Assembly: GCF_003865135.1 (NCBI RefSeq)
Contig: NZ_BHZC01000001.1
Coordinates: 6,200,001 to 6,264,000, forward strand
Reading direction: 5' to 3'
Length of the DNA: 64,000 nt
Source of the DNA: Streptomyces chrestomyceticus JCM 4735
GTDB lineage: Bacteria > Actinomycetota > Actinomycetes > Streptomycetales > Streptomycetaceae
The notes beneath the pieces were generated by a model. That model was not told where the DNA came from. It saw only the letters and a list, made by a program, of their open reading frames with translations, and searched no databases. The translations under genes and the position numbers were made by a program. Of this stretch, positions 43,482-52,425 are shown piece after piece; the stretch's first letter is position 1, and each line of letters begins with the position of its first letter.

Positions 43482-44678
43482 ATGGAGTCCACGGGTGGGG
43501 CGTCGCTGTCCAAGGAGCGTGAACAGCGTCAGGTGCCTGAGCCTTACGCGCCGGGTGAGGGGTGTCTGACGCGGGTGGTCCGGTTGCCGGTGCGCATGGT
43601 CGTGCTGGTGGTTGTGGTGCCGGTGCGCATGGTGTGGGACGTGCTCGCGGCCTGTGGGCGGGCTCTGCACCGTGGGGTGCTGCGTCCTGTGGGGCGCGGG
43701 CTGTCCTGGCTGGGGCATCTCCTCGTCGTCGCGCCGCTGGCCTGGGTGTATCGCTGGGTCCTCACGCCGGTCGGGCACGGCATCGCGTGGGCCGTGCGGG
43801 CTTTCGGTACGGCGCTGGCCTGGCTGGGCAAGGCGGTTTTCTACTGGCCTTGGGTTGCTCTGGGGCGGTATGTGCTGGTGCCGGTCGGGGTGGCCGTCGC
43901 CTGGCTGGTCCAGCAGCTGGTCGTGGTGCCGGCGCTCTGGGTCTACCGCTGGGTGCTCACGCCGGTCGGGCACGCCTTCAGGTGGCTCGGCGGTGGTTTC
44001 GCCCGGCTGGTGCGCGGGCTGGGTGCGGGGCTGGCCTGGCTCGGCCGGCATCTGGTCGTGCTCCCCGCCCAATGGTGCTACCGGTACGTGTTGGCTCCCA
44101 TCGGGCACGGCATCGCCTGGACGGCCCGCGGCATCGTGGCCGCCGTCGCCGCCCTCGTACGGTGGACGGTCGTCGTACCGGCCGTCGCGGTGTGGCAGTA
44201 CGTGCTCGCCCCGGTGGGCCGGGCGGTCGGCGCCGCCGTGACCGTCGTCGTACGCGAGACCGGTGCCGCGTTCGGGCACTGCTGGCGGGTGGCCGGGTAC
44301 GTGTCGCGGGCCGTCGGCCGGGCCCTCGGCGCACTCCTGCGGTGGATCTTCGTCGAGCCGTTCCGCTGGATGTACCGCACCGTCCTCACCCCGGTGGGCC
44401 ATGCCGTACGGGACGGCCTGTGGCGCCCGGTGCGGCGCGCGGCGGGCGCGGCCGGCCGGTCCGTGCGGGAGGCGCTGGCGGCCGCCCGGCAGTCCGTACG
44501 GCAGACCCGTGCCGACCTCCGCCGGGCCCTGTTCGGAGCACCGCGACAACCGGAGCGCGCCGCGGTGCCGCAGCCCCGGCGGGAACCCGCGGTACCGCCG
44601 GCACGTACTCTAGGTAAGACGTCCGGGCGCGACGTGTCCTCGCCTGGGCGGGGGCCCGGACCGGGCGACGCCGGGTAG
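43482..44678 (+). CDS. Repetitive amphipathic/membrane protein with six YxWVLTPVGH-type repeats
   Basis: A 398-residue protein built of about six imperfect repeats of 40-60 residues, each with a core like WVYRWVLTPVGHGIAW (also RYVLVPVGVAVAW, WCYRYVLAPIGHGIAW, VWQYVLAPVGRAVG, WMYRTVLTPVGHAVRD) separated by hydrophobic, Arg-containing segments. The repeats are rich in Trp, Val and Arg and poor in acidic residues, giving a strongly basic membrane-associated protein. The last 80 residues are basic and disordered. The family is found in streptomycetes; I know no function. ATG 43482 is preceded by GAGGGGGAG. It lies between the recombinase and the DUF2344 gene. Confidence 0.8.
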   Translation: MESTGGASLSKEREQRQVPEPYAPGEGCLTRVVRLPVRMVVLVVVVPVRMVWDVLAACGRALHRGVLRPVGRGLSWLGHLLVVAPLAWVYRWVLTPVGHGIAWAVRAFGTALAWLGKAVFYWPWVALGRYVLVPVGVAVAWLVQQLVVVPALWVYRWVLTPVGHAFRWLGGGFARLVRGLGAGLAWLGRHLVVLPAQWCYRYVLAPIGHGIAWTARGIVAAVAALVRWTVVVPAVAVWQYVLAPVGRAVGAAVTVVVRETGAAFGHCWRVAGYVSRAVGRALGALLRWIFVEPFRWMYRTVLTPVGHAVRDGLWRPVRRAAGAAGRSVREALAAARQSVRQTRADLRRALFGAPRQPERAAVPQPRREPAVPPARTLGKTSGRDVSSPGRGPGPGDAG

Positions 44679-44754
44679 GCGTCATCCGGACGGACCGTCC
44701 CCGCCCCGCGCGGGGTGACGTCCGGCAGCGCCCTCACACCAAGGAGAAGTAACA

Positions 44755-45540
44755 CTGGGCAAGCGACAGCCCGAAGGCCCGCCGCCCGCACCGGCGGTGC
44801 AGCGCATCCGACTGCGCTACACCAAGCGCGGCCGCCTCCGGTTCACCAGCCACCGCGACTTCCAGCGCGCTTTCGAGCGGGCGCTGCGCCGCGCCGAGGT
44901 CCCCATGGCGTATTCGGCGGGCTTCACCCCGCACCCCAAGGTCTCGTACGCCAACGCCGCGCCGACCGGTACGGGCAGCGAGGCCGAGTACCTGGAGATC
45001 CAGCTCGCCGAGCGCCGCGATCCGGCCATGCTCCGGGAGCTGCTGAACGAGTCGCTGCCGACGGGTCTGGACATCACCGACGCGGTGGAGGCCCGTACCT
45101 CCGGCCTCGCCGACCGGCTGCAGGCGTCGGTGTGGGAGCTGCGGCTCGACGGCGTCGAGCCCGCCGAGGCGGCCCGGGCCGCCGAGATGTTCCTCGCCGC
45201 CGAAGAAGTACAGGTCGAACGCCGTACGAAGAACGGCATGCGGACCTTCGACGCGCGCGGCGCGGTCACCCGCCTGGAAGCCGTCGCCCCGGAGGGCGAT
45301 AGGCCGGACGGCAAAGCCTGTGCGATACTGCGGCTGGTTGTTCGGCATTTGACACCTGCCGTACGACCCGACGACGTCCTGTCCGGCCTCCGAGCTACGG
45401 CCGACCTGGCGCCGCCGGTCCCCGCAGCGGTGACCAGGCTGGCGCAGGGGCTGCTCGATGAGGAGACCGGCGCGGTGACCGACCCGCTCGCGCCCGACCG
45501 CGACGCTGCCGAGGCCGGCACAACAACGGCCACCGGCTGA
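44755..45540 (+). CDS. DUF2344 (TIGR03936) radical SAM-linked protein; apparent CTG start
   Basis: A protein of about 261 residues starting (as Met) GKRQPEGPPPAPAVQRIRLRYTKRGRLRFTSHRDFQRAFERALRR. The conserved block RLRFTSHRD...RALRRAEVPMAYSAGFTPHPKVSYA is diagnostic for TIGR03936 and resembles tRNA-modification proteins. It is the usual partner of the TIGR03960 radical SAM protein, here 3 kb upstream because of the inserted recombinase. AAGGAGAAG stands eight bases before CTG 44755; the next in-frame start, GTG 44797, has no ribosome site and would cut the conserved GKRQPEGPPP leader. I therefore infer a CTG start. Confidence 0.88.
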   Translation: MGKRQPEGPPPAPAVQRIRLRYTKRGRLRFTSHRDFQRAFERALRRAEVPMAYSAGFTPHPKVSYANAAPTGTGSEAEYLEIQLAERRDPAMLRELLNESLPTGLDITDAVEARTSGLADRLQASVWELRLDGVEPAEAARAAEMFLAAEEVQVERRTKNGMRTFDARGAVTRLEAVAPEGDRPDGKACAILRLVVRHLTPAVRPDDVLSGLRATADLAPPVPAAVTRLAQGLLDEETGAVTDPLAPDRDAAEAGTTTATG

Positions 45541-45791
45541 GTGCCGCGAGGCGCCGGACGGTCCTGTCACAGGACCGCCGTCGTCGCGTCGCCGATCAGC
45601 CAGGGAGCCACCCCGGCCCGGCAGACGCACTGACCAGCAGACTTTCGCCGGTCCCCGACCTACGGGCCCGGCGAGCGAGACGACAGCTCCCGTGCGGCGC
45701 CCGCGCCCCGGAGGGCGGCACCGTGCAGCACCGGCGGGCCGCGTCCGGAATCAGGCGCGGCGCCCGGGAGCGTGACGGGAGAACCGCCCGC
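45541..45791 (+). other. Leader region of the RNase E/G gene
   Basis: Mostly structured, GC-rich sequence without a gene. A perfect 8-bp hairpin with a 3-base loop lies at 45559-45577. Autoregulated leaders are known for RNase E mRNAs in other bacteria; whether this one is regulatory is not visible. Confidence 0.4.
45559..45577 (+). terminator. Short perfect hairpin after the DUF2344 gene
   Basis: CGGTCCTG (45559-45566), loop TCA, CAGGACCG (45570-45577). It is 18 bases after the stop and could be a terminator or part of the RNase E leader. Confidence 0.5.
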
Positions 45792-48700
45792 ATGCTCGAA
45801 CCCATTGAGCCCAACGAACCCAGCGGCCCTTCGGAGCAGTCCTCCGAGGGCGGCACCCCCAGCGACACGCTGCCGCCGCGCCGCCGGCGCCGCGCCGCCT
45901 CCCGGCCGGCCGGCCCGCCCTCCGGGGCGGCGAGCGCCGCCGCCGGGAGCCCGGTGACCGCGGACAGCGGCACCGGAACCACCGGCAGCGCGGCCGCGAG
46001 CGCCGCGCCGGACGACCAGGGCGCCGCCTCCACGGTCGTCTCCGGTGACGACGCCAAGCCGGCGCGCACCCGCCGCCGTGCCACCCGTAAGGCCACCGCC
46101 CCCGCGGGCTCCCCGCAGGCGGCCGAGGCCGCGCCGGCCGCCGCCGAGGCGCCCGCCGCCGCGCCGGCCCCGCAGGAGACGCAGCCGGCCGCCGAGGACG
46201 AGGCGCCGAGCGCCCGCCCCCGCCGCCGCGCCACCCGCCGTGCCTCCGCCCCCGCAGGCTCGCCGGCCGCCGAAGCGCCCGCCGGGACGCCTGCCCCCGA
46301 GCCGCAGGCCGCGTCCGGTGAGCAGGCCGCCGTGCCCGCCGCCGAGGCGCCCGCCGCGTCCGACGACGCCAAGCCCGCCCGTACGCGCCGCCGTGCGACC
46401 CGTAAGGCCACCGCGCCCGCCGGTTCGCCGCAGTCCGCCGCCGAGCAGCCGCAGGCGGCCGCCCCGGCCCAGGCGGACGCCGAGGCCGAGGACGAGGAGA
46501 CCGAGGAGACCGCCGCGGCGCAGGCCCCGGCAGCGGCTCCGGCCGCCCCCGCCGAGGACACCAAGCCCGCCCGTACGCGCCGCCGCGCCACCCGTAAGGC
46601 CACCGCCCCCACGGGCTCCCCGCAGGCGGGCGACGCCGCGGAGAACGCCGCGCCCGCCGCTTCCGGGGACGAGACCGCCGAGGCGCCCGCCTCCGGTGAC
46701 GCCCCGCGCCGCCGCTCGCGCCGTCGTACCGACCGTGCGGCCGAGGCCCCGCAGCAGGAGCAGCCCGCCGCCGAGCAGCGCGCCGAGGCGGAGACCGCGC
46801 CGGAGGAGCCCACCCGCGGCTCCCGCCGCCGTGACCGCCGTCCGCCGACGGCCGTGTTCCAGGCGCCGGTCTTCACCGAGCCGATGTTCCAGACCCCGGA
46901 GACCGCCGCCGCGGCTGCGGCCGCCGCGGCCGAGCAGGCCGCCGAGGAGCCCGCCGCCGAGCAGGACGAACAGCCCGCGTCCGGCCGCCGCCGTCGCCGC
47001 CGGGGCGCCGCCGCCGAGCCCGAGCAGCAGCCCGCGGCCGAGCAGGCGCCCGCCCCGAAGGCGGAGCAGGCCAAGCCCGTCCAGGAGGCGCAGGACGCCG
47101 ACGAGGACGAGAACGACGACGCCGACGACGAGCGCGACAGCGCGCAGGGCGACGACGAGTCGGGCGACCGCCCCTCCCGCCGCCGCCGTCGCGGAGGCCG
47201 CCGCCGCCGTCGTGGCGAGGCCGCCGACGGCAGCGACGAGCAGCCCGAGGACCGGCCGTCCGACGCCGGTCAGCCGGCCGCCGAGGAGGAGCAGGCCGAG
47301 CAGGCCGCGCCCGCCTCGGACGACGACGACCAGCAGGGCGGCGGCTCCAGCAGCAGCCGCCGGCGCCGGCGCCGCCGCCGTCGCAGCGGTGACCTCGGCG
47401 ACGGGGACGCCGCCCAGGGTGGCGACGACCCGGAGCGCACGGTCGTCAAGGTCCGCGAGCCCCGCAAGAAGGACGAGCCGTCCGACGAGGTCCAGTCCAT
47501 CAAGGGCTCGACGCGTCTGGAGGCCAAGAAGCAGCGCCGCCGCGAGGGCCGCGAGCAGGGCCGCCGCCGGGTGCCGATCATCACCGAGGCGGAGTTCCTG
47601 GCGCGCCGCGAGGCCGTCGAGCGTGTGATGGTCGTCCGCCAGAGCGGCGAGCGCACCCAGATCGGCGTCCTGGAGGACGACGTGCTCGTCGAGCACTACG
47701 TCAACAAGGAGCAGGCGACCTCGTACGTCGGCAACGTCTACCTCGGCAAGGTGCAGAACGTCCTGCCGTCGATGGAGGCCGCCTTCGTCGACATCGGCAA
47801 GGGCCGCAACGCCGTGCTGTACGCGGGCGAGGTCAACTTCGAGGCGCTCGGCATGGCCAACGGGCCGCGCCGCATCGAGACCGCGCTGAAGTCCGGCCAG
47901 TCCGTGCTGGTGCAGGTCACCAAGGACCCGATCGGCCACAAGGGCGCCCGGCTGACCAGCCAGGTCTCGCTGCCCGGCCGCTACCTGGTCTACGTGCCCG
48001 AGGGCTCGATGACCGGCATCAGCCGCAAGCTGCCGGACACCGAGCGGGCGCGGCTGAAGCAGATCCTGAAGAAGATCGTCCCCGAGGACGCGGGCGTCAT
48101 CGTCCGTACCGCCGCGGAGGGCGCCAGCGAGGACGAGCTGCGCCGCGACGTGGAGCGCCTCCAGGCGCAGTGGGAGGACATCCAGAAGAAGGCCAAGGCG
48201 GGCTCCACCAGCTCGCCGAGCCTGCTGTACGGCGAGCCCGACATGACCGTCCGGGTCGTCCGCGACATCTTCAACGAGGACTTCTCCAAGGTCATCGTCA
48301 GCGGTGACGAGGCGTGGCAGACCATCCACGGCTATGTCTCGCACGTGGCGCCGGACCTGGTCGACCGCCTCCAGAAGTGGACCTCGGACGTCGACGTCTT
48401 CGCGACGTACCGCATCGACGAGCAGTTGATGAAGGCGCTGGACCGCAAGGTCTGGCTGCCGTCCGGCGGTTCGCTGGTGATCGACAAGACCGAGGCCATG
48501 GTCGTCATCGACGTCAACACCGGGAAGTTCACCGGTCAGGGCGGCAACCTCGAAGAGACCGTGACCAGGAACAACCTGGAGGCGGCCGAGGAGATCGTGC
48601 GCCAGCTCCGGCTGCGCGACCTGGGCGGCATCGTCGTCATCGACTTCATCGACATGGTGCTGGAGTCCAACCGGGACCTGGTGCTGCGGCGGATGCTGGA

Positions 48701-49787
48701 GTGCCTGGGCCGCGACCGTACGAAGCACCAGGTCGCCGAGGTCACCTCGCTGGGCCTAGTCCAGATGACCCGTAAGCGGGTCGGCCAGGGCCTGCTGGAG
48801 TCCTTCTCCGAGCCGTGCGTGCACTGCAACGGCCGCGGCGTCATCGTCCACATGGACCAGCCGTCCTCGGCCGGCGGTGGCGGCGGCAAGCGTAAGAAGA
48901 AGGGCAAGGGCGGCGGCTCCGGCCAGGACCAGCAGCAGCACGACCACCAGCACCACGACGAGCACCAGGACGCGGAGAGCGCGCGGGCCGGTGAGCACCC
49001 GGAGCTGGAGCCCGTCGCGGTGACCGAGGCGGAGCTGCAGCCGACGGTGGACGGCAGCGACGAGTGGTTCGGCAGCCCGGCGGAGGCCGAGGCGGCAGCA
49101 GGCGGCGTACGCGGCCGAGGCCGCCGTCGCGCCAGCCGCAAGGTGTCCGCCCCGGCGGGCGCGCCCAAGGCGTCCGAGGCCGCCGCGATCGTGGTGGAGG
49201 CCGCGGAGCCCGCGCCGGCCGCCGAGCCGGAGCCCGTCGTGGAGCCGGAACCGGCCGCGGAGCCCGCGCCGGCCCGTCCGCGCCGCCGTGCGACCCGTAA
49301 GGCGACCGCTCCCGCGGGTTCGCCCAAGGTCGCGGAGGAGGCCCCGGCGGCGGAAGCCGCACCGGAGCCGGCCGCCGAGCCCGCGCCCGAGCCGGCCGCC
49401 GAAGCGGTCTCCGAGGCCGTCGAACCGGCCGTGGAGGCTCCCGCCGAGGCTGCCGCGAGCAGCGACGCCGTCGTGAGCACGGACGCCGCCGAGGCCGTCG
49501 AGGAGGCCGCCGAGGAGGCGCCCGCCAAGAAGACCGCGGCGAAGAAGGCGGCCAAGAAGGCGCCCGCGAAGAAGACGGCGGCCAAGAAGACCACCACGGC
49601 CAAGAAGGCGGCGGCGAAGAAGACCACCACCGCCAAGAAGGCCGCGGCGGAGAAGGCCCCGGCCAAGAAGGCCGCGACCAAGAAGACCACCGCGAAGAAG
49701 GCCACGACGAAGAAGGCGGCGGCCAAGAAGACCGCCGCCGCCGAGCAGGCCCCGGCCGCGTCGGTGTCGGCTTCGACGGAGGACTGA
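45792..49787 (+). CDS. rne: Ribonuclease E/G
   Basis: A 1331-residue endoribonuclease central to mRNA turnover and rRNA processing. The catalytic core is in the second half (about residues 590-1020): S1 domain (GNVYLGKVQNVLPSMEAAFVDIG), the DNase I-like active site (VVIDVNTGKFTG and GGIVVIDFIDM with the two metal-binding Asp), and the Zn-link CVHCNGRG. It is flanked on both sides by long disordered Ala/Pro/Glu arms containing six copies of an 18-residue basic repeat (RTRRRATRKATAPAGSPQ type; four before and two after the core). The extreme C terminus is a Lys/Ala histone-like tail (AAKKTAAKKAAKKAPAKK). In Streptomyces the degradosome-scaffold arms flank the core, as here. ATG 45792 is chosen; the frame is open to 45723. 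Confidence 0.95.
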   Translation: MLEPIEPNEPSGPSEQSSEGGTPSDTLPPRRRRRAASRPAGPPSGAASAAAGSPVTADSGTGTTGSAAASAAPDDQGAASTVVSGDDAKPARTRRRATRKATAPAGSPQAAEAAPAAAEAPAAAPAPQETQPAAEDEAPSARPRRRATRRASAPAGSPAAEAPAGTPAPEPQAASGEQAAVPAAEAPAASDDAKPARTRRRATRKATAPAGSPQSAAEQPQAAAPAQADAEAEDEETEETAAAQAPAAAPAAPAEDTKPARTRRRATRKATAPTGSPQAGDAAENAAPAASGDETAEAPASGDAPRRRSRRRTDRAAEAPQQEQPAAEQRAEAETAPEEPTRGSRRRDRRPPTAVFQAPVFTEPMFQTPETAAAAAAAAAEQAAEEPAAEQDEQPASGRRRRRRGAAAEPEQQPAAEQAPAPKAEQAKPVQEAQDADEDENDDADDERDSAQGDDESGDRPSRRRRRGGRRRRRGEAADGSDEQPEDRPSDAGQPAAEEEQAEQAAPASDDDDQQGGGSSSSRRRRRRRRRSGDLGDGDAAQGGDDPERTVVKVREPRKKDEPSDEVQSIKGSTRLEAKKQRRREGREQGRRRVPIITEAEFLARREAVERVMVVRQSGERTQIGVLEDDVLVEHYVNKEQATSYVGNVYLGKVQNVLPSMEAAFVDIGKGRNAVLYAGEVNFEALGMANGPRRIETALKSGQSVLVQVTKDPIGHKGARLTSQVSLPGRYLVYVPEGSMTGISRKLPDTERARLKQILKKIVPEDAGVIVRTAAEGASEDELRRDVERLQAQWEDIQKKAKAGSTSSPSLLYGEPDMTVRVVRDIFNEDFSKVIVSGDEAWQTIHGYVSHVAPDLVDRLQKWTSDVDVFATYRIDEQLMKALDRKVWLPSGGSLVIDKTEAMVVIDVNTGKFTGQGGNLEETVTRNNLEAAEEIVRQLRLRDLGGIVVIDFIDMVLESNRDLVLRRMLECLGRDRTKHQVAEVTSLGLVQMTRKRVGQGLLESFSEPCVHCNGRGVIVHMDQPSSAGGGGGKRKKKGKGGGSGQDQQQHDHQHHDEHQDAESARAGEHPELEPVAVTEAELQPTVDGSDEWFGSPAEAEAAAGGVRGRGRRRASRKVSAPAGAPKASEAAAIVVEAAEPAPAAEPEPVVEPEPAAEPAPARPRRRATRKATAPAGSPKVAEEAPAAEAAPEPAAEPAPEPAAEAVSEAVEPAVEAPAEAAASSDAVVSTDAAEAVEEAAEEAPAKKTAAKKAAKKAPAKKTAAKKTTTAKKAAAKKTTTAKKAAAEKAPAKKAATKKTTAKKATTKKAAAKKTAAAEQAPAASVSASTED

Positions 49788-49801
49788 GCGGGGCGGACCG
49801 T

Positions 49802-49826
49802 GCCCCGGGCCGTACGTGCCCGGGGC
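49802..49826 (+). terminator. Hairpin after RNase E
   Basis: GCCCCGGGC (49802-49810) pairs with GCCCGGGGC (49818-49826), 7-base loop, 15 bases after the stop. Confidence 0.7.
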
Positions 49827-49830
49827 CGGT

Positions 49831-49859
49831 TTGACCCCCAGGTCAAGGCCCCGTAACCT
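49831..49859 (+). promoter_or_regulatory. Vegetative promoter for rplU-rpmA-obg
   Basis: TTGACC (49831-49836), 17-base spacer, TAACCT (49854-49859). Both boxes fit the HrdB consensus with ideal spacing. Transcription would start near 49866, giving a leader of about 150 nt before rplU with room for two hairpins (49902-49923; CACGGG...CCCGTG around 49947-49969). Confidence 0.6.
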
Positions 49860-50016
49860 TGACCGTCGGCGTCTGTAGTACGCCAAACCCCTGAGCAAAC
49901 ACCTCCCGGTCCGCCGGGGGAGGCCGCTCGTCCATTCGGATTTCACGGGATCGTCTCGAACCCGTGTGGGCGGCTGGCATCAGTGGTCCCGTATCTAGCG
50001 AGAGAGTGAGATCCGC

Positions 50017-50337
50017 GTGTACGCAATCGTGCGTAGCGGTGGCCGTCAGCACAAGGTTGCTGTCGGTGACATCGTCGAGGTTGACAAGATTTCTGCCGGC
50101 AAGGTGGGCGACGCGGTCGAGCTCTCGACGCTGCTCGTCGTCGACGGCGAGTCGGTTACCAGCGACCCGTGGGTGCTGGCCGGGGTGAAGGTCCAGGCGG
50201 AGATTGTGGACCACCACAAGGGCGCCAAGATCGACATCCTGAAGTACAAGAACAAGACCGGCTACCGCAAGCGGATCGGTCACCGCCAGCAGTACACGGC
50301 GATCAAGATCACCGGCATCGACTCGCCGGCGAAGTAA
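50017..50337 (+). CDS. rplU: 50S ribosomal protein L21
   Basis: A 106-residue ribosomal protein. [24 protein letters not shown] is the L21 start, and [18 protein letters not shown] the C-terminal rRNA-binding part. GTG 50017 follows GAGAGAGTGAG. It is 14 bases from rpmA, with which it is always paired. Confidence 0.98.
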   Translation: MYAIVRSGGRQHKVAVGDIVEVDKISAGKVGDAVELSTLLVVDGESVTSDPWVLAGVKVQAEIVDHHKGAKIDILKYKNKTGYRKRIGHRQQYTAIKITGIDSPAK

Positions 50338-50351
50338 GGGACTGAGGAGAC

Positions 50352-50609
50352 ATGGCACACAAGAAGGGCGCATCGTCCACTCGGAACGGTCGCGATTCCA
50401 ATGCTCAGCGGCTCGGCGTGAAGCGCTTCGGCGGTCAGGCCGTCCTCGCCGGTGAGATCCTGGTCCGCCAGCGCGGCACCCACTTCCACCCGGGCACGGG
50501 CGTCGGCCGCGGCGGCGACGACACCCTGTTCGCCCTGGCCGAGGGTGCGGTGCAGTTCGGCACCCACCGCGGCCGCAAGGTCGTGAACATCGTCCCGATC
50601 GCCGAGTGA
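50352..50609 (+). CDS. rpmA: 50S ribosomal protein L27
   Basis: An 85-residue ribosomal protein whose N terminus ([29 protein letters not shown]) reaches the peptidyl-transferase centre. There is no extra N-terminal peptide needing cleavage, unlike in Firmicutes. GAGGAG stands 7 bases before the ATG. A long hairpin follows (50655-50700), then obg. Confidence 0.98.
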   Translation: MAHKKGASSTRNGRDSNAQRLGVKRFGGQAVLAGEILVRQRGTHFHPGTGVGRGGDDTLFALAEGAVQFGTHRGRKVVNIVPIAE

Positions 50610-50654
50610 CCCACCACTTCGGCATCGAGCGATAGCTCAGCAGCACCACTCCGA

Positions 50655-50700
50655 GGGCGGACCGCCTCTCCCCGCAGTACGCGGGAAGGCCGGTCCGCCC
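50655..50700 (+). terminator. Hairpin between rpmA and obg
   Basis: GGGCGGACC (50655-50663) pairs with GGTCCGCCC (50692-50700); inside it CCCGC/GCGGG can form a second stem. Confidence 0.65.
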
Positions 50701-50751
50701 TTGGCGTGTTAGTACAGAGACAATTCCGTCGTATCTGGAGGCATCCCCACC

Positions 50752-52188
50752 ATGACCACCTTCGTGGACCGCGTCGAGCTGCATGTCGCCGCGGGTAACG
50801 GAGGCCACGGCGTGGCCTCCGTGATGCGCGAGAAGTTCAAGCCGCTCGGCGGCCCCGACGGCGGCAACGGCGGCCGCGGCGGCGACGTGATCCTGGTCGT
50901 CGACCAGGACGTCACCACGCTGCTGGAGTACCACCACCACCCCCACCGCAAGGCCACCAACGGCCAGCCCGGCGCCGGTGACCACCGCGCCGGCAAGAAC
51001 GGCCAGGACCTCGTCCTGCCCGTCCCGGACGGCACCGTCGTCCTGGACAAGCAGGGCAATGTGCTCGCCGACATGGTCGGCCAGGGCACCACCTTCGTCG
51101 CCGGGCAGGGCGGCCGCGGCGGCCTCGGCAACGCCGCGCTGGCCTCCGCCCGCCGCAAGGCCCCCGGCTTCGCGCTGCTCGGCGAGCCCGGCGAGGCCCG
51201 CGACATCGTGCTGGAGCTCAAGACCGTCGCGGACGTCGCGCTGGTCGGCTACCCGAGCGCCGGCAAGTCCTCGCTGATCTCGGTGCTCTCGGCCGCCAAG
51301 CCGAAGATCGCCGACTATCCGTTCACCACCCTGGTGCCCAACCTCGGCGTGGTCACGGCCGGTTCGACCGTCTACACCATCGCGGACGTCCCCGGTCTGA
51401 TCCCCGGCGCCAGCCAGGGCAAGGGCCTGGGTCTGGAGTTCCTGCGGCACGTGGAGCGCTGCGAGGTGCTGGTGCACGTGCTGGACACCGCGACCCTGGA
51501 GTCCGACCGCGACCCGGTCTCCGACCTCGACATCATCGAGGCGGAGCTGGCCCAGTACGGCGGCCTGGACGACCGGCCGCGGGTGGTCGTCCTCAACAAG
51601 ATCGACATTCCGGACGGGCAGGACCTCGCCGACATGATCCGTCCCGACCTGGAGGAGCGCGGCTACCGCGTCTTCGAGGTCTCGGCCGTCGCGCGCACCG
51701 GCCTCAAGGAGCTGTCGTACGCGCTGGCCGGCATCGTCGCCGAGGCCCGCGCCGCCAAGCCCGTCCAGGAAGCCACCCGGATCGTCATCCGCCCGAAGGC
51801 GGTGGACGACGCGGGCTTCACGGTCACCCCGGAGGGCGAGAACTTCTTCCGCGTCCGCGGCGAGAAGCCGGAGCGCTGGGTGCGCCAGACCGACTTCAAC
51901 AACGACGAGGCCGTCGGCTACCTCGCCGACCGCCTCAACCGCCTCGGCGTCGAGGACCAGCTCCGCAAGGTCGGCGCGCAGGCCGGCGACGGCATCGCGA
52001 TCGGCCCCGAGGACAACGCGGTCGTCTTCGACTGGGAGCCGATGATGGCGGCGGGCGCCGAGATGCTCGGCCGGCGCGGTGAGGACCACCGCATGGAGGC
52101 GCCGCGCCCGGCCGCGCAGCGCCGCCGCGACCGCGAGGCGGCGCGGGACGAGGCGGAGGACGAGTACCAGGACTTCCGTCCGTTCTGA
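50752..52188 (+). CDS. obg: GTPase Obg/CgtA
   Basis: A 478-residue GTPase involved in 50S assembly; in Streptomyces its level affects aerial mycelium formation. Three parts: the glycine-rich Obg fold (1-158: [31 protein letters not shown]), the G domain (P-loop GYPSAGKSS, switch [13 protein letters not shown]), and the C-terminal OCT domain (about 345-425) with the [20 protein letters not shown] block. The last 50 residues are charged and typical of actinobacterial Obg. ATG 50752 follows GGAGGCATCCCC. Confidence 0.97.
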   Translation: MTTFVDRVELHVAAGNGGHGVASVMREKFKPLGGPDGGNGGRGGDVILVVDQDVTTLLEYHHHPHRKATNGQPGAGDHRAGKNGQDLVLPVPDGTVVLDKQGNVLADMVGQGTTFVAGQGGRGGLGNAALASARRKAPGFALLGEPGEARDIVLELKTVADVALVGYPSAGKSSLISVLSAAKPKIADYPFTTLVPNLGVVTAGSTVYTIADVPGLIPGASQGKGLGLEFLRHVERCEVLVHVLDTATLESDRDPVSDLDIIEAELAQYGGLDDRPRVVVLNKIDIPDGQDLADMIRPDLEERGYRVFEVSAVARTGLKELSYALAGIVAEARAAKPVQEATRIVIRPKAVDDAGFTVTPEGENFFRVRGEKPERWVRQTDFNNDEAVGYLADRLNRLGVEDQLRKVGAQAGDGIAIGPEDNAVVFDWEPMMAAGAEMLGRRGEDHRMEAPRPAAQRRRDREAARDEAEDEYQDFRPF

Positions 52189-52221
52189 CCGTCCGGTCCC
52201 GTGGACGTACGTGGGTGAGAG

Positions 52222-52245
52222 AGGCCCCCGGTGCTCCCGGGGCCT
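52222..52245 (+). terminator. Rho-independent-like terminator after obg
   Basis: AGGCCCC (52222-52228) pairs with GGGGCCT (52239-52245), followed by TT and C. Confidence 0.7.
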
Positions 52246-52425
52246 TTCCCGTGCCGTACGCCGTGCTGTGCCGTCAGCGGCCGATGAGGCGGGCCGTGGG
52301 AATCCGGCAGGCGCCCGCCGGTCGCCCTGCCGTAGATTGCGGTGGTACGGAAACACCCGTACGGCACCTCCCGGACCCGGGACCGGCCGTACGCGGCGGC
52401 GCACAGGCGAGCACAGGGGTAGGCA

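Noticed and set aside
45660..48728. A 1022-codon Gly/Leu/Arg frame antisense to RNase E
   Set aside because: It is the complement of the Ala/Glu/Pro repeats and has no start signal.
46000..49760. CRISPR-like or tandem DNA repeats in the RNase E gene
   Set aside because: The repeats are in-frame protein-coding units with varying spacing; no spacers, leader or cas genes exist in the window.
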